From an uncultured Pelagibacteraceae bacterium (lineage in GTDB: Bacteria; Pseudomonadota; Alphaproteobacteria; Pelagibacterales; Pelagibacteraceae): a stretch of DNA of 64,000 nt. Below are positions 44,784 through 54,017 of the stretch, piece by piece. The translations under genes were made by a program, and so were the position numbers. Each line of letters opens with the position of its first letter. The first letter of the stretch is position 1. The notes below the pieces were generated by a model. It searched no databases, was not told the DNA's origin, and saw only the letters and a list, made by a program, of their open reading frames with translations. Where the stretch lies: positions 1 to 64,000 of the forward strand of contig CABYTL010000005.1 of NCBI GenBank assembly GCA_902521805.1, written 5' to 3'.

Positions 44784-45331
44784 ATTGTCATAATTTCTTT
44801 TTCTTTAGATGATACTTTTTCATCTACGATAGAAATATGTTTATCTGTAATTGTTTGCACGTTTTTTTCAAAAGATTTTTCCTCATCTTCTCCAATTTTT
44901 TTTGACTTTAATAAGTTTTTTAATTCTTCGTTAGCTTCTCGTCTAATGTTTCTAATTGAAACTTTACATTTTTCACCTGAGGCTTTAATTATTTTTTTTA
45001 ATTCTATTCTTCTTTCTTCATTTAATTCAGGGATAGGTAGTCTTATCAATTGACCATCTATTTGAGGATTTAATCCAAGTTCAGATTTTTTAATTGCAGC
45101 ATCTACTAGATTTACGTTATTTTGATCCCAGATTTGAATATTTATCATTCGTGGTTCAGGAGTTGTTATACTGCCTACTTGATTAATTGGCATTTGTTGA
45201 CCATATACGTCAACTCTAATTAAGTCCAACATTGCAGCATTAGCTCTGCCGGTTCTTAGAGAGGATAATTCTTTAGTGAAAACCTCAATCGCCTTATCCA
45301 TTTTAAGACTATATGACTTATCATTAAACAT
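44780..45331 (-). CDS. frr: Ribosome recycling factor
   Basis: Frr, with EF-G, splits ribosomes after termination. The 183-aa protein has the hallmark ELSSLRTGRANAAMLD (25-40), VYGQQMPINQVGSI, and RLPIPELNEERRIEL near 112, plus a C-terminal long helix (KKIGEDEEKSFEKNVQ). Its ATG immediately follows the tsf stop (TAAATG). In most proteobacteria pyrH lies between tsf and frr; it is missing here. Confidence 0.96.
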   Translation of the reverse strand: MFNDKSYSLKMDKAIEVFTKELSSLRTGRANAAMLDLIRVDVYGQQMPINQVGSITTPEPRMINIQIWDQNNVNLVDAAIKKSELGLNPQIDGQLIRLPIPELNEERRIELKKIIKASGEKCKVSIRNIRREANEELKNLLKSKKIGEDEEKSFEKNVQTITDKHISIVDEKVSSKEKEIMTI

Positions 45332-46183
45332 TTATTCACCTATTTTAAATCTTACAAACTCTTTAATCTTTAAGTCTGAAATAGAGAGTTCTTTTAAAAT
45401 ATCTTGAACTTTTTTGTTTGGTTCCATCACCCACGGTTGAGTAAGCAAAGAATTTTCCTCTTTAAATTTGTTCATTTTGCCTACACTTATCTTTTTAATT
45501 ATATCATCTGGTTTACCAGAATTCTTAAGTTCTTCAGCAACCAATTCTTGTTCTTTGTCTATAACAGATTGATCGATTGAGTTTTGATCTAAAGCAAGAG
45601 GATTTGAGGCAGCTATATGCATTGAAAGTTGTTTGCCGAAATTTTTGACTTTATCTGAGATATCTCTGGTTTCCAAAGAAACTGCTACGGCTAACTTTGC
45701 TAAATTATCCTTCACAACTGTATGTAAATATTTTGAATTTACAGAACCAACATTTTCTATTGTTTTAGTTTTACCAATTGTAATTTTTTCTCCAATTTTT
45801 GAAATTAATCCTACGAGATTGTCATCTACTGATTGTCCATTGGCCATTTTAACTTTTTTTAAATTTTCTAAATTTGAATTAACTTGATTGTTTAGATTGC
45901 TTAATTCTTGAACAAAATTTATAAAATCTTCATTTTTAGCTACAAAATCAGTTTCACAGTTCACCTCAATTAGAGATATTTTTATATCATCTCCACTTAC
46001 AGCAATTACACCTTCTTTAGCTTCTCGAGACATTTTTTTTGAAGCTTTTGTAATTCCTTTAACTCTTAAAATCTCAATTGCTTTATCAAGATCTCCTTTA
46101 GATTCCTTAATTGCTAAATTACAATCTTTAAACCCTGCACCTGTAGCTTCTCTTAATTTTTTTACTTTTTCAATATCACTCAT
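45332..46183 (-). CDS. tsf: Elongation factor Ts
   Basis: EF-Ts exchanges GDP for GTP on EF-Tu. The 283-aa protein has the N-terminal UBA-like domain ([20 protein letters not shown]) with the TGAGFKDC motif that contacts EF-Tu, then [14 protein letters not shown] near 75, two core subdomains with [11 protein letters not shown] near 188, and [18 protein letters not shown] near the end. The TAATG overlap with the rpsB stop shows that both are co-translated, so the rpsB leader should control both. Confidence 0.97.
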   Translation of the reverse strand: MSDIEKVKKLREATGAGFKDCNLAIKESKGDLDKAIEILRVKGITKASKKMSREAKEGVIAVSGDDIKISLIEVNCETDFVAKNEDFINFVQELSNLNNQVNSNLENLKKVKMANGQSVDDNLVGLISKIGEKITIGKTKTIENVGSVNSKYLHTVVKDNLAKLAVAVSLETRDISDKVKNFGKQLSMHIAASNPLALDQNSIDQSVIDKEQELVAEELKNSGKPDDIIKKISVGKMNKFKEENSLLTQPWVMEPNKKVQDILKELSISDLKIKEFVRFKIGE

Positions 46184-46992
46184 TAATTAAGTGACCCTTT
46201 GATATTTTTTGAAAATTTATTTTCTAATTTTTCTCTATCTAGTTCTTGTATTGTTTTGGTCGATTTTTCTTCTTTTTTGTTATCTAATTTTTTATCTAGC
46301 TTTGGAGCAGTTTGTTTTGATGAAATTATTGTCTCTTTTATCAAATTACAATAAAGATCAATTGATCTTCTAGCGTCATCATTACCTGGAATTGGAAAAT
46401 CAATTCCATCAGGATTTGAGTTACTGTCTAGGATAGCAATTATTGGAATTCCTAACTTTACGGATTCTTGTATAGCTAATGACTCATAATTTGTATCAAT
46501 AATAAACACAAGATCTGGTATCTTTTTCATTTCTGAAATCCCACCTAAAGATCTTTGTAATTTATCTTTTTTTACACTCATCTTTAATAATTCTTTTTTA
46601 GTAAATCCTCTATTCTCAGAAACAAGATCTGTTTCTAATTTTTTCAGTTTTTTTATTGAATTTGATATTGTCCCCCAATTGGTTAACATTCCACCTAACC
46701 ATCTGTAATTAACAAAATATTGATCTGTTTCCTTAGCAAGTTCTGCTATCGCTTCTGAAGCTTGTTTTTTAGTTGAAACAAAAAGTATTTTTCCATTATT
46801 TGAAATTGTTTCGTGAACTTTTTGTAAAGCTATTTTAGTTAATTCTAATGTTTGTGTTAAATCAATTATGTGAATTGAATCTCTTTTTCCAAAAATATAT
46901 TTTTTCATTTTTGGATTCCATCGCAATGTTTTATGTCCTAAATGAACACCAGCTTCTAGTAATTGTTGAATAGTAACGTTAGGTATCTTCAT
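46183..46992 (-). CDS. rpsB: 30S ribosomal protein S2
   Basis: S2 is a late-binding small-subunit protein. I take the start at ATG 46990-46992, giving 269 aa, because [20 protein letters not shown] aligns with the conserved start of S2 proteins. In-frame GTG and ATG codons 8-12 codons upstream would add residues that no family member needs, and they fall inside the structured leader. Conserved segments include [37 protein letters not shown] and the [16 protein letters not shown] region. The C-terminal ~45 residues are lysine-rich and low in complexity. In E. coli, S2 represses its own rpsB-tsf mRNA, and the leader here has features that could do the same. Confidence 0.95.
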   Translation of the reverse strand: MKIPNVTIQQLLEAGVHLGHKTLRWNPKMKKYIFGKRDSIHIIDLTQTLELTKIALQKVHETISNNGKILFVSTKKQASEAIAELAKETDQYFVNYRWLGGMLTNWGTISNSIKKLKKLETDLVSENRGFTKKELLKMSVKKDKLQRSLGGISEMKKIPDLVFIIDTNYESLAIQESVKLGIPIIAILDSNSNPDGIDFPIPGNDDARRSIDLYCNLIKETIISSKQTAPKLDKKLDNKKEEKSTKTIQELDREKLENKFSKNIKGSLN

Positions 46993-47000
46993 ATTTATTC

Positions 47001-47061
47001 CCGGTTGAGCCACCATAGTAATTTCCACTTAAGGACCGGAGGTATAAAACCAAATACTATG
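47001..47061 (-). ncRNA. Putative structured leader of rpsB with H-type pseudoknot
   Basis: On the minus strand CAUAGUA (47061-47055) can pair with UACUAUG (47020-47014), 7 bp. CCGGU (47039-47035), located in that loop, can pair with ACCGG (47005-47001), 5 bp, downstream of the first stem. The crossing pattern defines a pseudoknot. Its last strand abuts the GGGA just before the rpsB AUG and could hide the ribosome-binding site. A short GGU/ACC mini-stem may lie in loop 1. This is folding by eye, without covariation. Confidence 0.5.
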
Positions 47062-47084
47062 TGCGTGTTAGTTAATTTACGGGG

Positions 47085-47113
47085 TATTTACTAATTTTTT
47101 ATAGATTAAACAA
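47085..47113 (-). promoter_or_regulatory. Candidate promoter of the rpsB-tsf unit
   Basis: On the minus strand TTGTTT (47113-47108) and TAAATA (47090-47085) are separated by exactly 17 nt. It lies between the dnaE stop and the rpsB leader and would start transcription near 47078, giving a leader of about 85 nt that includes the whole putative pseudoknot. Confidence 0.5.
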
Positions 47114-47120
47114 GTAATAA

Positions 47121-50100
47121 TTATTCAATATTTAAGCTAATTTCTTTATTTCTTAAAATATTAACAGATTTTCTATCAATGTTCCTCGGTGTCTTAAGCT
47201 TAAACTTATGAATTTCAGTCTCATTTTGTATGTTAATATTGACTAAAGTTTCTCCTTTTTCATCTAAAAAACTTTGAATATCTTTGAGTTGGTCCTGAGA
47301 TTTAAGGTTAAGAGTAATCTCTTTAATTTGTTTGCTAAACAAATCTTTAAGAGATGCAATTTTTCTAACATTTATTCTTTTTGTTTTCTCGTTATCAAAA
47401 GAAATAGTTTTGTTTAAAGTTAAGATTAATGATGAGCCTTCTTTTAAGATCTCCCTATTAAGCTCTAAAACATCTGAAAAAATAAATAATTCAAAGACAT
47501 TACTTAAATCTGTTAATTTTAGAACTGCATAAGAATTACCTTTTGCTGTTTTTCTTTCATGAATTTTTAATAAAGTAGCTGCAATATTATTTTCTTTTAA
47601 CTCATTATCATCATAAAATTTTTGATACTCTAGTATTTTATAATCAGCAAATATCTCTTTAAATTGATTTAGGGGATGATCAGATATAAAAAAACCAAGA
47701 GACTCAAATTCTTTAGATAGTCTTTCCTCAAAATGCCAGTCTTTAATATTTTGTATTATATCTGTTTGATTTTCTTCAATATCTCCAAATAAATCAATCT
47801 GATTTATAGACTTGGTGTCATAATCATTTTTAGATTTTGTTATTAAATTTGGTATAGACTTAAATATTGATTGTCTATTATTATTTAAGTTGTCGAAAGC
47901 ACCAGCTTTAACCAGTCCTTCTAACTGTAATTTGTTAATATCTTTTGGATTCACTCTTTTTATGAAATCAATGATAGATAAAAATTTTCCATTATCTAAT
48001 CTTTCTTTAACAATGTTGGAAATTGCTTCTGATCCTACAGCTTTAACTGCACCTAAAGCATAATAAAATTTATTATTTTCAGTTTTAAATTGAGAAAAAC
48101 ATTCGTTTATATTAGGCCTTACCACATTGATATTTAATCTTTTTAATTCTTCGTAAAATTCACTCAACTTATTTTGATTTGAAATGTCCATTGTCATTGA
48201 AGCTGCTATAAACTCTTTTGGAAAATAAGTTTTTAAATAAGCTGTTTGATAAGATATAATAGCATAAGCTGCGGCATGACTTTTATTAAAACCATATTCT
48301 GCAAATGGTTCTATCTTTAAAAAAATACCAGCTGCAACATCTTTGCTGATACCATTGTTGACTGCTCCAGCAATAAAATTTTGTTTTTGTTTTTCTAATT
48401 CAGCTCTTTTCTTTTTTCCCATGGCTCTTCTTAACAAATCAGCTTGTCCAGCTGTAAAACCGGATAACTTTTGTGCGATTTGCATAACTTGTTCTTGATA
48501 AATTATTACCCCATAGGTAGGCTTTAAAATGTCTTCTAAAAAGGGATGGAGATAATCGGGTTTTTTTCTACCATGTTTACAATCATTATAAATTTGAATA
48601 TTGCTCATTGGTCCTGGTCTGTATAAAGCAACTAATGCTATGATATCTTCTATATGATTTGGCTTCATATGAACAAGAGCATCTCTCATACCTGCGCTTT
48701 CAATTTGAAATAATCCAACAGTTTTACCTGATGACATAAGTTCAAAAACTTTTGGATCTTCAAAACTTATTTCTTCGATCTCAAAATTTTCATTTTTTTT
48801 TCTAATTAATTTTTGTGTATTACTTATTACTGTTAATGTTTTTAATCCTAAAAAATCAAACTTAACTAATCCAGCATTTTCAGCTGAGTACATGTCAAAT
48901 TGTGTTGAGGGCAATAATAAATCCGCTGAAGAGTCCTTGTATAAGGGAACTATATCTTTTAGTTTTTTATCAGCTATTACCACTCCAGCAGCGTGAGTTG
49001 CAACATTTCTATTAAGTCCCTCTAATTTTAATGATAATTCAGTAAGTTTTTTTACTTTTGGATCCTCATTGATCATTTTTTGTAATCTTGGTTCACCAGC
49101 AATACATTCTGATAAAGTTTGTGGTCTTGATGGATCAAATGGTATCATTTTTGAAATATTATCGACAAATCCGTAGGCAAAACCTAAAACTCTTCCGACA
49201 TCTCTGATAACCATTCTTGCTTTTAATTTTCCAAACGTGATTATATGTGCAACACTATCTTTATATTTTCGATTAAGATATTCAAAAACTAAATCTCTTT
49301 TTTCCTCGCAAAAATCTATATCGAAATCAGGCATTGAAATTCTATCCGGATTTAAAAACCTTTCAAAAATTAGATTATATTTAATGGGGTCTACATCAGT
49401 AATCGACAAACACCATGCAACAAGAGAACCAGCGCCTGAACCCCTTCCTGGTCCTACAGGTATATCATTATTCTTTGCCCATTTTATATAATCTGATACA
49501 ATAAGAAAATAACTTGAATAATCCATTTTAATAATTATTTCTAATTCATGATACAATCGATCTTTATAAATTAAAAAATTTTTATCATTTTCGATTTGTT
49601 CAGGATTCAATCTAAAATATTTTATAAATTTTTCTTTTAATCCATTGATAGAGTCTTTCTTAATTATATCATTTGCATTTCCATCTTCTAAAGAACTGAT
49701 ATTTGGTAAAATTGGTTTTGAAAAAAGTGGCCTAAAACTACACCTTAAAGGAAAATTATAATTATTTTCAAGTGCCTCTGGTAAATCAAAAAATAATGCT
49801 GACATTTCTTTGTCATTTTTTAAATAATGCTCAGAACTATACCTAATTCTATTTTTTTCGTTTAGATAAGTTTTGTTGCCGATACAAATTAAAGCATCAT
49901 GTGCTTCGTGCATATCCTTTCTTAAATAAAAAACTTCATTCGTTGCGATTAATGGTATCTTTAATTTTTCAGATGAATTAAGATTATATCGTTCAAAAGC
50001 TTGTTCATTTCGATCATTGTGTCTTTGAATTTCAATGTAAAATCTATCTTCAAATTTTTTTTTAAAAATCTTATAAAGATTTGATATTTCAGAAAACTTA

Positions 50101-50540
50101 CCTTTATCAAATAATTTTCCAAATAGACCATAGGATGTACCAGAGAAAACAGAAATTCCATAATTATCAGTTTCTATCAAACTATTCAAATCTAGATGAG
50201 GTTCAGACTCTTCGTTATTATTTAAATAAGAGTTAGATGAAAGTTCAATAATCTTCTTATAACCCTCTTCATTAAGAGCAAAAAGAGGTATTAAACCAAT
50301 GGTATTTTGAAATTTAAAATAAATTTGCGTTCCAATTATAGGTTGTGTTCCAACTTTTGAGAGTTTCTCAGAAAATTCAATTGCACCACACATATTCGAG
50401 GTATCACATAATCCTAGTGTTTTTAATTTCAATTCTTTAGCTTGATCTTTTAAATCATCAATTTTTAAAGCTCCTTCACAGATTGAGAATTGTGAATGAA
50501 TTTTTAAATTGTTAAAATTTTTATTTTTAGACTCGCCCAT
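47121..50540 (-). CDS. dnaE: DNA polymerase III alpha subunit
   Basis: DnaE is the replicative polymerase. The 1139-aa protein has the N-terminal PHP domain (LKIHSQFSICEGALKIDDL, though metal-binding histidines look partly lost as in other proteobacteria). The polymerase core contains PVGPGRGSGAGSLVAW near 352 and the catalytic aspartates in PDFDIDFCEEKRD near 395. HAAGVVIADK, then GLFQIESAGMRD and ALYRPGPMSN follow. The later ADLLRRAMGKK and GFNKSHAAAYA are also diagnostic. A C-terminal OB-fold region includes VLKLTDLSNVFELFIF. It overlaps lolD by 14 nt and is somewhat shorter than the E. coli enzyme (1160 aa). Confidence 0.97.
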   Translation of the reverse strand: MGESKNKNFNNLKIHSQFSICEGALKIDDLKDQAKELKLKTLGLCDTSNMCGAIEFSEKLSKVGTQPIIGTQIYFKFQNTIGLIPLFALNEEGYKKIIELSSNSYLNNNEESEPHLDLNSLIETDNYGISVFSGTSYGLFGKLFDKGKFSEISNLYKIFKKKFEDRFYIEIQRHNDRNEQAFERYNLNSSEKLKIPLIATNEVFYLRKDMHEAHDALICIGNKTYLNEKNRIRYSSEHYLKNDKEMSALFFDLPEALENNYNFPLRCSFRPLFSKPILPNISSLEDGNANDIIKKDSINGLKEKFIKYFRLNPEQIENDKNFLIYKDRLYHELEIIIKMDYSSYFLIVSDYIKWAKNNDIPVGPGRGSGAGSLVAWCLSITDVDPIKYNLIFERFLNPDRISMPDFDIDFCEEKRDLVFEYLNRKYKDSVAHIITFGKLKARMVIRDVGRVLGFAYGFVDNISKMIPFDPSRPQTLSECIAGEPRLQKMINEDPKVKKLTELSLKLEGLNRNVATHAAGVVIADKKLKDIVPLYKDSSADLLLPSTQFDMYSAENAGLVKFDFLGLKTLTVISNTQKLIRKKNENFEIEEISFEDPKVFELMSSGKTVGLFQIESAGMRDALVHMKPNHIEDIIALVALYRPGPMSNIQIYNDCKHGRKKPDYLHPFLEDILKPTYGVIIYQEQVMQIAQKLSGFTAGQADLLRRAMGKKKRAELEKQKQNFIAGAVNNGISKDVAAGIFLKIEPFAEYGFNKSHAAAYAIISYQTAYLKTYFPKEFIAASMTMDISNQNKLSEFYEELKRLNINVVRPNINECFSQFKTENNKFYYALGAVKAVGSEAISNIVKERLDNGKFLSIIDFIKRVNPKDINKLQLEGLVKAGAFDNLNNNRQSIFKSIPNLITKSKNDYDTKSINQIDLFGDIEENQTDIIQNIKDWHFEERLSKEFESLGFFISDHPLNQFKEIFADYKILEYQKFYDDNELKENNIAATLLKIHERKTAKGNSYAVLKLTDLSNVFELFIFSDVLELNREILKEGSSLILTLNKTISFDNEKTKRINVRKIASLKDLFSKQIKEITLNLKSQDQLKDIQSFLDEKGETLVNINIQNETEIHKFKLKTPRNIDRKSVNILRNKEISLNIE

Positions 50541-51213
50541 TAATGGTTTTTATATTACCATCTATCATCTCTAATAAACAATCAGACTTATTTGCAAAAA
50601 ATCTATTATGAGTTGCAAAAATTATTAATCTTTGTGAATTTATTTGTTTTTTCAACAAATAGAATATTTCTTGGGAGGTATTTTTGTCAAGACTTCCTGT
50701 TGGTTCATCCGCTAAAATAATTTTAGGTTCATTGATTAAAGCTCTTGCAATAGCTACTCTTTGTTTTTCTCCACCAGAGAGTTCGGTCGGATAATGCTCC
50801 ATTCTGTTTGAAAGGCCAACATTTTTTAATATTTTTTTTGATTTGGATTTTGCCTCTTCTATTTTATTGCCTGATGCTAAACTTGATAGATAAACATTTT
50901 CTAAAGCAGTAAAATCAGATAATAAATTATCTTGTTGATAGATTATGCCTATATTATTCGCCCTAAACATATCATTATTTTTCTTTTTATTGAAATCAAT
51001 TTGTTTGCTTTCAAATTTGATTGAACCATTTGAAGGCCTATCAATTAAAGACATAAGATTAAGTAAAGTTGATTTGCCAGATCCTGAGGGACCCATTAAA
51101 GAGTATATTTTTCCTGCTTTGAATTTATAATTTATCTTTTTTAAAACTTTAATATTTTTTTTTGTATTAAAAGATTTTGTTAAATTAGATAATTCTATAA
51201 TAATCTTATTCAT
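50527..51213 (-). CDS. lolD: Lipoprotein-releasing system ATPase LolD
   Basis: LolD powers extraction of lipoproteins from the inner membrane by LolC/E. The 228-aa ABC protein has Walker [10 protein letters not shown] (41-49), the Q-loop in IIYQQDNLLSDFTALENV, the [15 protein letters not shown] signature, Walker B KIILADEP and the H-loop ATHNRFF. It overlaps lolC by 8 nt and dnaE by 14 nt. The pairing with an FtsX-type permease and the order proS-lolC-lolD-dnaE is the alphaproteobacterial norm. Confidence 0.93.
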   Translation of the reverse strand: MNKIIIELSNLTKSFNTKKNIKVLKKINYKFKAGKIYSLMGPSGSGKSTLLNLMSLIDRPSNGSIKFESKQIDFNKKKNNDMFRANNIGIIYQQDNLLSDFTALENVYLSSLASGNKIEEAKSKSKKILKNVGLSNRMEHYPTELSGGEKQRVAIARALINEPKIILADEPTGSLDKNTSQEIFYLLKKQINSQRLIIFATHNRFFANKSDCLLEMIDGNIKTINGRV

Positions 51214-52438
51214 ATTTTAATGATTTTACAGGATCGAGTTTTGCAGCTTTAATAGCGGGAAAAATAGAAACTAAAATAGTTATTACAATTGAACATATTG
51301 AAATCAAAAAAATTGAATTAATATTTATTTCAGATGGCATAGTACTTAAAAAATATATTTCCTCAGGAAATAAAGTAACATCAAAAATAGAACTTATAAA
51401 TTCTCTTATATTTTCAACATAAATAGAAAAAATAACACCAAGTAAAATTCCAAATAATGTTGCGGATGTCCCGATTATAACTCCGATTAGAAAAAAAATT
51501 TTAATAATTGAATGATTTAATACGCCAATTGATTTGAGTATTGCTATATCTCTAGTTTTATTTTTTACCAATATTGTTAAACCTGAAATAATATTAAAAG
51601 CTGCTACAATTATAATTAAAGATAAAATTATGAACATTACATTTCTCTCAACTTTTAAAGCAGAAAATAATGATCTGTTCATATCTGCCCAAGTATAAAC
51701 TAAATCATTAGGAAATATATTTTGAACTATTTTTTTTTGATTTTCAATATTTTTTGGATCTCTTAAAAAAATTTCTAAATTACGTTCATTTTTCGTAAAA
51801 TTAGAAAATTCTTCTAATGTTTCTAAATTAATAAATGCAATATTATTATCAAAGTCTACTAGACCGCTATCAAAAATAGATGAAACTATAAAAGTTTTCT
51901 GTTTTGGCAAATTTCCTATGATTGTTTGTAAGCCTGAAGATGACATAATTGTAATATTATCTCCTATTTGTAGATCAAGAGCGTAACTAAGTTCTTTTCC
52001 AATAGATATGAAATTATTTTTAAGTATTTTATTTTTACCAGAAAAATTTTTTTTATTTATTAATTCTAGTTTTGAAAAATCTTTTTCAAGATATCCCCTA
52101 AGTAAAATTCCTTTTGAATTTTTTTCTCTTATTATTATTGCTTCACTTGAATTACTTAAAATTAAATCTTTTGCTAACAATCTTAAATTATCAAAATTTT
52201 TTTCCTCAATATTTATAGATCCTTCATAGGATTTAACTGTAATATGTGGATTAAATCCTATGATTTTATTTATTAATTCAGTTCTAAATCCATTCATGAC
52301 TGACATCACTATAATTAGTACAGCTACACCTAAGCTTATTCCAATAAAAGAAAAAATTGAGATAACATTTAGAAAACCATCTTTTTTTCTGGCTTTTAAA
52401 AATCTGAACGTAACTTCCTTTTCTAGAGTAGAAATCAA
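51206..52438 (-). CDS. lolC: Lipoprotein-releasing system permease LolC/E
   Basis: This membrane subunit partners LolD in lipoprotein release. The 410-aa protein has one N-terminal helix (about 24-46, after EKEVTFRFLKARKKDGFLNV), a large periplasmic MacB-like domain (about 50-260), and three C-terminal helices in an FtsX domain (about 265-400). The VMNGFRTELINKIIGFNPHI segment near 47-66 is typical of LolC/LolE. There is only one such permease gene here, so the transporter probably works as a homodimer, as in alphaproteobacteria with a single LolF-like protein. Overlaps: 4 nt with proS, 8 nt with lolD. Confidence 0.92.
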   Translation of the reverse strand: MISTLEKEVTFRFLKARKKDGFLNVISIFSFIGISLGVAVLIIVMSVMNGFRTELINKIIGFNPHITVKSYEGSINIEEKNFDNLRLLAKDLILSNSSEAIIIREKNSKGILLRGYLEKDFSKLELINKKNFSGKNKILKNNFISIGKELSYALDLQIGDNITIMSSSGLQTIIGNLPKQKTFIVSSIFDSGLVDFDNNIAFINLETLEEFSNFTKNERNLEIFLRDPKNIENQKKIVQNIFPNDLVYTWADMNRSLFSALKVERNVMFIILSLIIIVAAFNIISGLTILVKNKTRDIAILKSIGVLNHSIIKIFFLIGVIIGTSATLFGILLGVIFSIYVENIREFISSIFDVTLFPEEIYFLSTMPSEININSIFLISICSIVITILVSIFPAIKAAKLDPVKSLKYE

Positions 52439-53769
52439 ATTTTTTCTTTTTCTTTTTTAATTATTTTAATGACTTCGTCTAACTTAATATGTGTAGATTT
52501 TTTTCCAGTTTCTTTAAATTCTAATGTATCTCCATCAGCTTGATTTCCAATAATTATCTGAAAAGGTGAGCCTATCAAATTCATTTTTTTTAATTTTGAA
52601 GATAAATTTTCATCAGAGTCATCTATGATAGCTTCAATGTTATTTTTGATAAATTCAGTATTTATTTTTATACTTTTTTCAAGCGCAGTGTTATCATTTT
52701 TGTTGATCATCGGAATAATTGATACATCATATGGAGCAATAGAAATTGGCCATTTCATGACTTCATTTTTGTCATCATATTTAGCTTCAATTATTGCACC
52801 AACTAACCTAGATACACCCACTCCATATGATCCCATTTTAACAAAGACTTTTTTTCCTCCAGTTAAATCAACTGAAGCTCCCATGGGTTTTGAATATTTG
52901 TCACCAAAATAAAATATATGACCAACTTCTATACCTTTTGTGATTAATCTATCTTGTTCTGTAACTTTTTTTTCAAACTCTTCATTATTAAATTTCTCGT
53001 CCGTAACAGCATAAAATTTTTCATATTTTTTTCTAAGTTCTTCCAGTGATTGTTTTTCAAGTTTTGTGTCATCACTATTAACTTCAAATATTTTTTTATC
53101 AGTAAATATTTTGCTTTCACCTGTTTCTGCTAAAATAACAAATTCATGAGAAAGATTGCCCCCAATAGGACCTGTCTCAGCAGCCATTGGTATTGCTACT
53201 AAATCTAAACGTTTAAAAGTTCTCAAATATGAGAGAAAAAATTTATTATATGAAAAAAAAGCTGCATCATCTGAGATATCAAATGAATATGCATCCTTCA
53301 TATAAAATTCTCTACATCTCATAATTCCAAATCTAGGTCTAACTTCATCTCTAAATTTCCATTGAATATGATAAAGTAATTGTGGTAAAGATTTATAAGA
53401 TTTAACTGAAGCTCTAAAAATATCAGTGACTAATTCCTCATTAGTTGGTCCATAAAGCATTTCTCTATTTTGTCGATCTTTAATTCTTAACATTTCTTGA
53501 CCGTAATCTTCGTAACGACCACTTTCTTTCCAAATTTCACTTGATTGAATTGTTGGCATTAAAATTTCTTGTGCACCAATTTTGTTTTGTTCATCCCTTA
53601 CAATCTGTTCTATTTTTTTCATAACTTTAAATCCTAAAGGAAGCCAAGAATATATACCTGAGGATGATTGTTTTATCATTCCAACTCTGAGCATAAGTTG
53701 ATGGGATTTTATTTTTGCTTCTGAAGGATTGTTTTTAAGTATTGGAATAAATGATTTAGTAAAATACAT
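52435..53769 (-). CDS. proS: Prolyl-tRNA synthetase, short alphaproteobacterial type
   Basis: ProS charges tRNA-Pro. The 444-aa class II enzyme shows SSGIYSWLPLGFKVM near 35, the motif 2 region RDEVRPRFGIMRCREFYMKD near 139-158, and motif 3 in GSYGVGVSRLVGAIIEA near 328-344. The C-terminal anticodon-binding domain runs from about 350. It lacks the ~180-residue editing insertion of the E. coli enzyme, as is usual in alphaproteobacteria. It lies 1 nt after the DUF1467 gene and overlaps lolC by 4 nt. Confidence 0.96.
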   Translation of the reverse strand: MYFTKSFIPILKNNPSEAKIKSHQLMLRVGMIKQSSSGIYSWLPLGFKVMKKIEQIVRDEQNKIGAQEILMPTIQSSEIWKESGRYEDYGQEMLRIKDRQNREMLYGPTNEELVTDIFRASVKSYKSLPQLLYHIQWKFRDEVRPRFGIMRCREFYMKDAYSFDISDDAAFFSYNKFFLSYLRTFKRLDLVAIPMAAETGPIGGNLSHEFVILAETGESKIFTDKKIFEVNSDDTKLEKQSLEELRKKYEKFYAVTDEKFNNEEFEKKVTEQDRLITKGIEVGHIFYFGDKYSKPMGASVDLTGGKKVFVKMGSYGVGVSRLVGAIIEAKYDDKNEVMKWPISIAPYDVSIIPMINKNDNTALEKSIKINTEFIKNNIEAIIDDSDENLSSKLKKMNLIGSPFQIIIGNQADGDTLEFKETGKKSTHIKLDEVIKIIKKEKEKI

Positions 53770-53770
53770 T

Positions 53771-54016
53771 TTATGTAATTATATTTCTTAAATTTAAGTA
53801 TTCAAATTTCATTAATAGATATATTATAATAAAGATAATAGTAGTTATTCCAGTACAATATAGAAATTTTTTTAACATTTTTGGGTTTTCAGGAGATCCA
53901 GGATCTTCTCCTTCAATTTTAATTGGTTTTGACCTGTTTACATCTATTGGTAGAATAGCAAAAAAAATAACCCACCAAATTATTATATAAATTATAGCTA
54001 AACCAGTATAACTCAT
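53771..54016 (-). CDS. DUF1467-family small membrane protein
   Basis: This 81-aa protein has two predicted transmembrane helices (about 5-24 and 51-69) separated by a polar loop containing GEDPGSPENPKMLKK. The wording WWVIFFAILPIDV at the first helix and the PGSPENP-like loop match the DUF1467 family of alphaproteobacteria, which commonly precedes proS. Its function is unknown. Possible roles in membrane or respiratory biogenesis are speculation. It is packed 1 nt after rnj and 1 nt before proS, so it is surely a real, co-expressed gene. Confidence 0.85.
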   Translation of the reverse strand: MSYTGLAIIYIIIWWVIFFAILPIDVNRSKPIKIEGEDPGSPENPKMLKKFLYCTGITTIIFIIIYLLMKFEYLNLRNIIT

Positions 54017-54017
54017 A

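Noticed and set aside
46993-47028. Longer rpsB start sites (in-frame GTG at 47026-47028 or ATG at 47014-47016)
   Set aside because: The added residues do not fit S2 proteins, whose conserved start aligns with [17 protein letters not shown], and they lie inside the putative structured leader.
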